The position numbers and the translations under genes are program-made. This document shows, piece after piece, positions 28,753-38,342 of a stretch of 38,342 nt of DNA. The DNA comes from Lingula anatina (lineage: Eukaryota > Brachiopoda > Lingulata > Lingulida > Lingulidae). Numbering within the stretch: position 1 is the stretch's first letter; every line of letters starts with the position of its first letter. Under the pieces are notes generated by a model. That model made no database searches. It had not been told where the DNA came from and was given only the letters and a program-made list of their open reading frames with translations. The DNA is taken from the NCBI RefSeq assembly GCF_001039355.2, contig NW_019775560.1, forward strand, positions 64,151 to 102,492, written 5' to 3'.

Positions 28753-28978
28753 CCCCTCTGTGATCGGTCTGACCAATGGCGGATGTGCCCTTCTGGCCTC
28801 TTCTGCCGACAGCACCTGCACACAGCTTGCTGACCAGTACCTTGGCAGCTTCCTCTCTGGTCTGTTCTCTACCCCTGTTGCTTCCATGTGCTCCAACTTG
28901 GCCAACGAGTGCAAGAAAGGAACCGTGCAAAACTACACCAGCGTTGTATGCGACACACTTGTCAACAAAATCGGCTAA
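28753..28978 (+). pseudogene. 6C family copy B5, chimeric 3' end
   Basis: A type B leader joins exon 3 after the first cysteine. The frame is then open for 72 codons from GTGATCGGTCTG to the stop, and cysteines two to six are present (GGCALLASSADSTC, CSNLANEC with a three-codon loss, GVC-like VVC). There is no signal peptide, no Lys-Arg site and no ATG. The stop is followed by a type A 3' UTR start (AATGAACTTTTTGTAAATTT). That runs into a second, type B exon-3 tail (GTCAACAAGTGCAAC to GGCTGCCAGCTA) and the type B UTR. This records recombination between the two kinds of copy. It precedes A8. Confidence 0.75.
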
Positions 28979-29179
28979 ATGAACTTTTTGTAAATTTGGC
29001 ACGACTCCGCGTCAACAAGTGCAACAAAAAAAACCTTGTAAAACTTCGCCGGCTGCCAGCTAGAAGTGGTTAGAATAATGGTTTATTCGTGTAAATATTT
29101 TATTGGTAGTTATGGTGAAAAAATAAAGCGTTAATTTTGAATACCTGTCTTTTCTGCTTTCGTTTCGTTTCGTTTCGCT

Positions 29180-29213
29180 TCTGAGAGGGAGAGAGAGAGA
29201 GAGAGAGAGAGAA
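29180..29213. repeat. GA microsatellite after B5
   Basis: A TTTCG-rich short tandem (about 29158-29178) followed by a GA run. Confidence 0.9.
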
Positions 29214-29400
29214 AGCGCACTCTGCCACTCTGTCTCTGTTCACAAACATAAGATCTTTATTTAATCTTGTTGTTAAATTCTAAGTAAGCATCATGCGTGT
29301 GTTCGTTTCTGCGATAAATCTTTCGTTGATAATGATATGAACATCTGATTTTATTACTTTCTAAGCAGATTTACCCATCAGTCACTTTATTAATATTTTC

Positions 29401-29595
29401 GAGAATGCGTTGACCCTAATATTGATAAGAACGTACTTGTGGTTAGGAAATCCCACACAAACCAGGGCAAAATCGTGCCAAATCCCCCGGTGCGTGGGCA
29501 TGTGCTCGCTGCACCTTTATATAGCTACAGCTGACGGCATACTGCGTACTTCGGCAAACTCAGTCAAATACGGCATTCACCAAAGCTTTTTCAAG
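29401..29595 (+). promoter_or_regulatory. A8 proximal promoter and noncoding exon 1
   Basis: A slightly shortened conserved block (GATAAGAACGTACTTGTGG; AATCCCCCGGTGCGTGGGCATGTGCTCG) with TATA TTTATATAG at 29516-29524. Exon 1 ends at 29595 (CAAG|GTTTGT). Confidence 0.75.
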
Positions 29596-29831
29596 GTTTG
29601 TTTTTGCTTTTTCTTGCAATGAAAAGTGTAGTTAGGATTTATTGCCCTCAATAATTGGAACCAATAACGACGTACATTTTGTTTTTCACCTCTGTGATAA
29701 GACATTCCAAAATTAAGATTTGTAAAGCAAAACAAAAACAAAAAATAATTAATTCTATGACTGCGAGGATTTTGTGTTCAACCGGCTATTATATCTTTTT
29801 TCGATAGGTTTGTTCTGCACATTCCATTACC

Positions 29832-30704
29832 ATGAAGGTTTTGATCCTAGTTGCTTTGGTTGCCGTGGCAACGGCTAAACCAGCTGAGAACTCCATTCAG
29901 CGTCTTGGTAAGTTTTCTAACCTGATTCTCTAATTAATTTTAATTGATTTAGATATCAATGAATTCAGTTGGTGTCATCAACAACTTGCTCTTGCAAATT
30001 TCAGGAACAACTTAAAAACGAATCTCTAAGTAGTCCTTTAAGGAGATGGCTTACGAAAAATATCTCTCGATTTTGGAAACGTGGGGGCTCAGTAAAGGAA
30101 AAATAATTCAAAATTTAAAAAAAATTATTCATCAATTACTTTTCTCTAACAATTAATTTAAGTTGTTCTTCTTTCTTTTTTGTTTTTTAGGGTGGGGGTG
30201 GGTGGGTGGGGGGGGGGCATGTTCCGGTAATTTTTTTTCTCTTATTTTGTCTTCCTCATAAACTATTCGGGAGTATACGTGTTTTGTTTTTTGTTATTTT
30301 ATCAAACGTAAATATGGTCACAATCTAAGCGAAAATGACCTTTAAAGATAAGATTTTATGAAATATCACCAGTAGGTGTGTGCAATTTTTTTTCAGTCCG
30401 CTCTCTGGCAGAAGATAAGATTATGAAGAGGGATATCATCAGTGTTGTAGTTAATGCCAATTGCGTCTGCGCCATTAACTCCGTGATCGGTCTACCTTAT
30501 GGTGGATGTGACTTTCTTTCCTTTTCTGTCGCCAGCAAATGCAAACAGTGCTTTGGCAGCCACCCCTCTGCTCTGTTCACTCCTCCCTTTACATCCATAT
30601 GCTCCAACTTGGCCAAACTCGCCCTCAACGAGTGCAACAAAGGAACCGTACAAAACCTCGCCGACAGTGTTTGCCCCAAATTTGCCAGCTCAATGATTGG
30701 CTAA
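29832..30704 (+). CDS. diverged 6C family gene A8 with eight cysteines
   Basis: Coding exons are 29832-29907 and 30397-30704, giving 127 residues. The 5' UTR acceptor is TCGATAG|G (29818). Exon 2 is standard. Exon 3 opens with TC, giving Val at the junction, and the propeptide reads VRSLAEDKIMKR. The mature chain (90 residues) has two extra cysteines, NCVCAINS and SKCKQC, giving CxC and CxxC motifs. It lacks the LADQYL segment found in all other copies, while CSNLAKLALNECNKGTVQNL and the last cysteine are kept. The coding intron contains a G-rich run (30190-30218). No AATAAA is seen in the first 60 nt after the stop. The frame is open, but changes are dense, so it is either specialised or relaxed. 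Confidence 0.65.
30190..30218 (+). other. G-quadruplex-prone run in the A8 intron
   Basis: Four or more G runs (GGGTGGGGGTGGGTGGGTGG and more) in 29 nt, inside the intron between coding exons. No other copy has it. Confidence 0.8.
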
Positions 30705-30776
30705 ATGAACTTTCCTGTGCCAAAAATACTTGCAAGGAAGACAAAGGAAATACATTTATGATTTGCATAACTTAAA

Positions 30777-30823
30777 CATTGTATGCAACAAACTTATCAA
30801 CTTACCTATTATCGGCTAAATGA
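30777..30823 (+). pseudogene. duplicate 6C exon-3 tail
   Basis: A second copy of the last codons (GTATGCAACAAACTTATCAA, then LPIIG and stop at about 30818), with its own type A 3' UTR start, lies about 80 nt after the A8 stop. It is the end of a lost ADLPIIG-type copy. Confidence 0.75.
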
Positions 30824-30956
30824 ACTTTTTGTAAATTTAACTGTGCCAGAAATATATGCAAGAAAGACAATAATTATTAAAAAAACATTGATGATTTGCA
30901 TAACGTACATGTTTATTTCAATGTGCGTTTCTTAGTGTTTGTGTACGCATGCGCAC

Positions 30957-30957
<1 letters not shown>

Positions 30958-30990
<33 letters not shown>

Positions 30991-30992
30991 GT
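30958..30992. repeat. (TG)n microsatellite
   Basis: A TG run with a short GA part near 31000, downstream of A8. Confidence 0.9.
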
Positions 30993-31230
30993 GTCAGTGC
31001 GAGAGATAGGGAGAGGATTCTAATTCTTTTGTTTGTGGGTTAATATGAAAAGGCGCATACAGAGTATGTTTTAATGTATACGTAAAAGTTAAAAATATCA
31101 AGCAATAAAATGTACCTGGTTCTCAGATTTTCAACATTTTAGAGATTGAAACTATAATCATCGGTACAGTACGGTACAGTTTGGAATTTTACGCAGCACC
31201 TACCGTTGGCAATACCAAAATAATAATGCA

Positions 31231-32001
31231 TGGCAACAGCTAACCAGCTGAGAACTCCATTGAGCATCCTGGTATTTAGACTTTTTTCAATGATTCCACT
31301 TTGTGTAATCAACAATTTTCTCTTACCTATTTCAAAAAAAAAATAAAAACTTAAAAACAAATATCTAAATAGCTATTTAAGGTGATGGCTTACGGAAAAA
31401 AATCCCAATTTTGGAAACGTGTAGTCTCAAAAAAGGATTAGCAATTAGAAAGTCAGAAAAAAATTATATTCATCACTTACTTTCCTCCAAAAATAAACCC
31501 ACTTTTCTTTGCATTACAAAAAGAAAGTCGTTTTTCCGAAAGTTTTTAAATTCATTTTTATTTTCTCTTCCTAATTCACTAATCAGGAATAAACCCGTTT
31601 TGTTTTTTATTCGACTCCACATGTGACCTGATCACAAACTTATCAAAAAGGAAATTTAAAGATTAATTTTACGACATATCAGAATGGCTGTATGCACGTT
31701 TTTGAAGCGCGTTCTCTGCCTAATAGGTTATGAAGAGGGGTGCACATAATCAATAACGTCATAGCCGCCATCTTCAAACCCGTCATGGATTCTGTGATGG
31801 GTGTGACCAATGGCGCATATGCCCAACTGTACTCCTATATCTACAACTTCTGCATACAGCTTGCTGACCAGTACCTTGGCAACTTCCTCTCTGGTGTGTT
31901 CTCTGCCCCTGTTGCCTCCATGTGTCAACGAGTGCAACAAAAGAACCGTGCAAATCTTTGATCGCACCGTGTGTGGAAAGCTCGATAATGTCGTTGGTTA
32001 G
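31231..32001 (+). pseudogene. 6C family type B copy B6
   Basis: A 5'-truncated exon 2 (31231-31271, from the end of the signal peptide, with one A deleted in the Lys codon) begins abruptly within spacer sequence and keeps a GT donor (CCTG|GTATTTAG). About 435 nt of family intron follow. Exon 3 starts at 31708 after TTTGAAG. Deletions in the LAEDE codons create a frameshift and early TGA. The body is recognisable (MDSVMGVTNGA, with the second cysteine replaced by Tyr; CIQLADQYLGNFLSG), then a deletion removes CxNLAxL. The tail and 3' UTR are type B. There is no promoter of its own. Confidence 0.8.
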
Positions 32002-32073
32002 ATTACCGGTTTATGTGAAGATTTTATTGGTAGTTATGGTGCGAAAATAAAATTTTAGCTTAAAATACCCGTT

Positions 32074-32130
32074 TTTTTTTTTTTTTTTTTTTTTTTTTGC
32101 TTTCATGATTAACACTAACAAAAGAGGTCT

Positions 32131-32178
<48 letters not shown>
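32074..32178. repeat. poly-T tract and (GA)n microsatellite
   Basis: A run of about 29 T (to about 32098), then a pure GA run of about 48 nt at 32131-32178, after the type B 3' UTR. Confidence 0.95.
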
Positions 32179-32181
<3 letters not shown>

Positions 32182-32307
32182 CACTCTGTCACAGTCCACT
32201 TATATAATATCCTTAACTTAATCTTGTTGCTCAGCTCTAAGTAAGCATCACGCGTGTGCATGTTTCTCCGATATATCTCACTTTGATAACGATATGAACA
32301 TTTGTTT

Positions 32308-32445
32308 GGACAATATGACGTTAACCCACTGGAGACATTAACCGTTGGCAAAACGCACCATACGTTCAATTGGTCAAATAGCTTTTTAGGCATTTCTTTT
32401 ATGTATATTACTTATTTAGATATTAGTGCAAAAAATTAAACACAG
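32308..32445. repeat. spacer block S, 5'-truncated
   Basis: It begins at GGACAATATGACGTTAACCC, joined directly to distal promoter sequence (ATATGAACATTTG, about 32293-32305), and runs to TTTAGATATTAGTGCA. A deletion has fused promoter-distal and spacer sequence. Confidence 0.75.
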
Positions 32446-32813
32446 GTTTTTTTAGTAAAACTTTTGCATTCTGTTTCTCACGTGTCCGATCCGCGACCGC
32501 GTGCGCGCGTGTGCGCGTGTGTGTGTTAAAACCTAAATCCCACTTTGTTTCCTATCAACTTAATATATCAGAACTATCTGTAACTTAAATTTGGACATAG
32601 ATTGACCTTAAAATTGATATGGGACACAAAATTCACACGTGTCATTTTGGGTTATCATATAAACAGGGACAACATCGTGACGAGACAGAGTCCTTGACGC
32701 GTGGACAGCTTCACATAGCAAGAACCTTAATTATTAAAGAACCACCGAGGCTCTTAGTATTTACGTCAGCGGATTTGTTTACCAACTGCAGTCTCTTTAA
32801 GACCGTTTTCAAG
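32446..32813 (+). promoter_or_regulatory. putative A9 upstream region and exon 1
   Basis: The conserved array promoter is not recognisable. It has a CG/TG-rich run (32500-32525), an ATCATATAAAC word at about 32653-32663 that may act as a TATA box, and GACGTCAGCGGA-like sequence near 32763. A short exon could end at 32813 (CAAG|GTTTGTTC), which matches the family exon-1 donor. Confidence 0.35.
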
Positions 32814-33057
32814 GTTTGTTCATGTTTTAGTAGTCTTTACATAACAGCAACTCACTAGTACACTTTTGCAAATATATCGTCTTTATTCGACTGAACCAAC
32901 GTCTATAATAACAACACAATTTTTGCATTGGCATGCCTACTAAAAGAATTGTGAAATGTTGTATTAAAAATTCTCGTAACTCTAAGTTTGGAAGAACTTT
33001 GTGTTCAGTCAACTGATGTTACATATTTCCAGCAGGTTCGTTCTTCAGACTCCGTAC

Positions 33058-33940
33058 CATGAAGGTTTTGATCCTCGTTACTTTGGTTGCTGTAGCAACG
33101 ACTAAACCAGCTAATACCGCCTTCCAGCATGTTGGTAATTCTTCTTTTGCACTTATAACAATAAAAGACTAATATAAAATGCCAAAGCAGCCCTTTTACT
33201 TGTAACAGATAACTTATGGCGATTCCATAAAATCCCAGCATCTCCAACAGTTGTCAGCTATCATTATCAAAATTTGACCGAGCCGCAAACTCAGAATATT
33301 TGGGGTCTTAATGAAGGAAAAGGCATTTGAAAGTCAGAAATATTAGTATTCATCGAAAACTTCTCGCCCACCACACGCCAACCTGTCTTTGGAATATGAA
33401 AAAAGAAAAACGTTTCCTGTGATGTCTTATTTGATATATTCCTTTTTTTGTTTGTTTGTTTATTGTTTGATCTAAACCTTGGGCCCATTACGCACGTGTT
33501 CAAGTATCAACTTTTTTATGTTTGTCTCTTGCAACGTGAATCTGATCACCACCTTTGGGTGCATGATCACCACCTTTGGGTGCATAATCATGGCTGTGTG
33601 GCCGCTTAATTTTTTTTTCACAGCTCGCTCTCTGGCTGAAGACGAGGTTATGAAGCGAAGCGTCATGTCTGACGTTGCTGCCGCCATCTGCACCCGCGTC
33701 ATAAACTCAGTGGATTTTCCAACCCAAACCAGTATGTGCTTTTCCGTGACAGCATATGTCTCAAGCACATGTTCACTGTATGCTGAAGACAACCTCGGCA
33801 ACCGCTACAGGCAGTACACTCAAAAGATCCTTTCAATGTGCTCCAACTTGGCCCAGCGCGCCGTCAGGGAGTGCTACAAAGGCCAGCTACAGAACATAGC
33901 CGACAGAGTATGCAAAAATCCTGAAACCTTAATCGGCTAA
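33058..33940 (+). CDS. most diverged 6C family gene A9 at the array edge
   Basis: Coding exons are 33058-33133 and 33624-33940, giving 130 residues. The 5' UTR acceptor is CAG|G at 33035. The signal peptide is MKVLILVTLVAVATT. The propeptide differs (KPANTAFQHV) but keeps ARSLAEDEVMKR and the Lys-Arg site. The mature 93 residues share little with the others outside the cysteine frame (SVDFPTQTSMC, YAEDNLGNRYRQYTQ, CYKGQLQNIADRVC). Yet six cysteines are kept with gaps 15, 10, 22, 10, 12 against 14, 10, 23, 10, 12. It carries more Arg than other copies. The intron holds a tandem 21-bp repeat (33543-33584). The 3' end has GATAAA near 33982 and no AATAAA. It looks like an old paralogue under constraint. 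Confidence 0.8.
33543..33584 (+). repeat. tandem 21-bp direct repeat
   Basis: Two exact copies of TGATCACCACCTTTGGGTGC plus A in the A9 coding intron, 40 nt before exon 3. Confidence 0.9.
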
Positions 33941-34053
33941 ATGATATTTTTGTAGATTTTCTTTGCCATGAATGCTATGGAGATAAAGAGAAGCAGATTG
34001 ATGATTTGCATTTCATTATTTGTGTGAATTTTTGTCTCACGTGCGTTGCTCAA

Positions 34054-34056
<3 letters not shown>

Positions 34057-34091
<35 letters not shown>
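34057..34091. repeat. (TG)n microsatellite after A9
   Basis: A pure TG run of about 34 nt at the usual distance from the stop codon, without the GA part. It marks the right end of the array. Confidence 0.95.
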
Positions 34092-34093
<2 letters not shown>

Positions 34094-35737
34094 CGACAGA
34101 AGTAGTATTTTGGTTTAATGACGCACATGTAAATGGTCTATCACAACCCGCCCGACAGCCCAAAATTACAGTTTCTTTTAACGAAGTATTAAGGACCAGG
34201 AGCAATTCAACTTCGAGAAAAAATGATCTTCCAAGCATACAAATACGCACATTGCAGATTGTAATGTTACGCATGGTAAAACTCTGACTAGTGCCGTTAT
34301 TATCTTATTGTGTTCTGCACAAAGTTATACAAACTTATCGACTATAAATTATAGTGTAAAAACTGAGAATAAGCTTTACAACCATTAAACACGCCTACGG
34401 GCATTGGGAGGGGTTTTCAACGTGTTTCAAAAAAGAGAGACAAAAATCATTTTAGACAGGAAAAGGTGCAGTCTACATATATGTTATTACTATGTTTAAA
34501 GAATCCATTTTTTTCTGAAGAAGCGCCACCTCCTACAGTGTCTCACTACCGCACGGGTGACGCATGTGTTTCTTGAATCGCGTGACACTACAGTTAGAAA
34601 ATACAATGGATGTATCTGGGAAGAAATTATTCTCCAGACAATTTTGACACCAACAGTTTGACGACCCAGTTGTGTACATAATATAACATTTATTTTGTAC
34701 AAACACACTTGTTTCACTCGTCTACATTAATTAAATAACTACAAAAATGTGTACAGTCAATGCTTTTTTTCTGACCTAAACGGACTGTAATGTCAGTAAA
34801 ACCGTTACCTCAAAATGTAAGTCATTCAACACACTGAATGCTAAAAGCAAATCAATCAGCATCAAAACAATGGTTCACAAATTGATAACACCTTAGGGCA
34901 GTGAAAATGGCCTTTTTTTCTTTCTTTCTCATCCAACGTGACACTTGAAATAAAATAGTGATAAAGCGAGATACATATTTATTGTAAACAGTGTAAAGTG
35001 GGAATGGCACTGATAATACTGAACAACATCTTATAGTTTTTAGATTTTTCTGTCAATGTTTCTAAACACCAATTACAGTAATCATACAGATTGAAGTACA
35101 AGCATATTTCAATGCTCTGTGAAGTTATCTCTTTAAATGTTTTTTTATAACTCAAAAATGCTGTTTAACACCTATCAAGATCTCTGACCAATGTTGCTCT
35201 CAAAATAGTCTGTTATCTAATTTTTTATTTTTTTGGCCCCTGTCGAGACTGCATACAGTGCATTTTAGTCATAACAATATCAATTTTTCACATGAAACCT
35301 TCAACATGTTTAACATTCCTTGGTTTTCAGTCTCTGCAAAGCCCCTGCCTCATTGTTCTGGTGGCAAACTACTGATAAGCTAAGTTGTAACAATACATAA
35401 TTGGCTAAAAAACGGAGAAAATACAGGTATATGGGGATTTCGGCCAGGGCAGTTGGGGGAGGGGGACAGCCAAATACCTACTCTCTAAAATCAGCACTTT
35501 AAGGTCGACCAGTTCTTTAAATTAAAAAGTGGCCATGTACATGTAGCTTCCTCATTAACCTGATTAACTGTAATGACTAGATGCCACTTCATATCAATGC
35601 ATCTCTGATTATTCATTTTAATGAATAAAATACTTTGTGACTATTTTTAAAAAGCTTTCTATAAAAATAAGCAAACCCTTTTAACTCCTACATACTACGA
35701 TATACTATAATATTACTACCCCCAATGACAATTCTCA
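34092..35737. other. intergenic region between array and cytidine deaminase
   Basis: No array blocks and no gene recognised. The right part may be the 3' UTR of the minus-strand deaminase gene, but no polyadenylation signal could be assigned with confidence. Confidence 0.5.
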
Positions 35738-37835
<2,098 letters not shown>

Positions 37836-38342
37836 CTGGAAGTAGGATGTGATGGCTTTAATTTCATCAATAGTGAAGGAATTGCTTGGAACAGTGTGGT
37901 ACACAGCGTTTACATCAAGAAATTTAAAAAATAATTACTGTAACAGTACTTTTCTTACCAAAAAGAGTTTTTTACTTGTTTTATTTTAAGATTTTTCATG
38001 TTCAAAAGTTGTGACAAAAACTGGCATCCTGAAACGCAAAAATCACTTTATTCCAGCAGCATATTATGCCTGCTCCCACCCCTTTTTGTTTTATTGATAT
38101 TTAATTTTTTTTTAATCTTTGAAATTTAGAAGTTCATTGTTGACAGCATAAGAAAAAGAGAATTCAAATTTTTTAAACATTACAAAACTTTTCAGGGTCC
38201 ATCAGAATTAATATTAACAAGGGATAAACTTATTAAGATAATATTCCTATATTTAGATTGGAGAGATTAAGAGGTATTCAAATTTAGCTTTGAGGTCTTA
38301 ATTTACATTCAAAATGAAAGTTGAAAAACTGACCCCCCCCCC
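37836..38342. other. upstream of the deaminase exon, nothing assigned
   Basis: Probably intron or promoter of the minus-strand deaminase gene. A short minus-strand open stretch at 37836-37915 is in a different frame from the exon at 37710-37835, so I do not join it. A C run closes the window (38333-38342). Confidence 0.4.

Noticed and set aside
34496-34717. 73-codon minus-strand frame in the intergenic region
   Set aside because: No motif, no splice or promoter signal and no repeat elsewhere in the window.
37836-37915. Upstream open stretch as first exon of cytidine deaminase
   Set aside because: It is in a different frame from the exon at 37710-37835, and a good acceptor (CTTCCAG) separates them.

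Overview
The window is eukaryotic nuclear DNA. Genes are split by GT-AG introns with TATA-type promoters and AATAAA signals, noncoding DNA dominates, microsatellites are dense, and relics of several DNA transposons are present. The A+T richness, the ATGTACATG-like words in spacers and an animal-type cytidine deaminase suggest a marine invertebrate (mollusc, annelid, brachiopod or lancelet). I cannot resolve the phylum from sequence alone.

From about 0.4 to 34 kb the window is a tandem array of one small secreted-protein gene family that I do not recognise. I call it the six-cysteine (6C) family. Each full gene has three exons: a short noncoding exon 1 behind a conserved TATA promoter; exon 2, always 76 coding nt, encoding a 15-residue signal peptide and the start of a propeptide; a phase-1 intron; and exon 3, encoding the rest of the propeptide up to a Lys-Arg site plus a mature domain of 90-98 residues. 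In most copies that domain has exactly six cysteines spaced C-x14-C-x10-C-x23-C-x10-C-x12-C. Nine copies (A1-A9) have open coding exons. Their starts are at 1018, 4194, 7880, 16481, 18501, 21117, 24792, 29832 and 33058.

Between them lie broken copies: five or six 'type B' copies with a replaced 5' half and a different 3' UTR, one copy split by a 960-bp transposon-like insertion with an 8-bp target duplication (11968-13252), a copy with an ATG-to-ATG deletion, 3' fragments, and an exon-2 fragment in a spacer. Type B copies usually sit just upstream of a type A gene, so the amplified unit looks like a B+A pair. Spacers reuse the same blocks (promoter, 3' UTR, TG/GA microsatellite, palindrome-bearing spacer), and two larger duplications are visible (A1 with A3, A6 with A7).

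Inserted material includes two inverted-repeat elements (11201-11509 and nested 12172-12339), two large hairpins (14630-14753 and 14994-15151), a defective Tc1-like transposase (23032-23755), a C2H2 zinc-finger relic (6560-6690, minus) and unidentified minus-strand coding remnants (14785-15557). The array is bounded on the left by a minus-strand RecQ-like helicase fragment at the window edge and on the right by a conventional minus-strand cytidine deaminase gene (35738-37835, 5' end not located).

The members share a promoter, a signal peptide and a processing site, so they are probably co-expressed and secreted as processed peptides. Their biological role cannot be read from the sequence.
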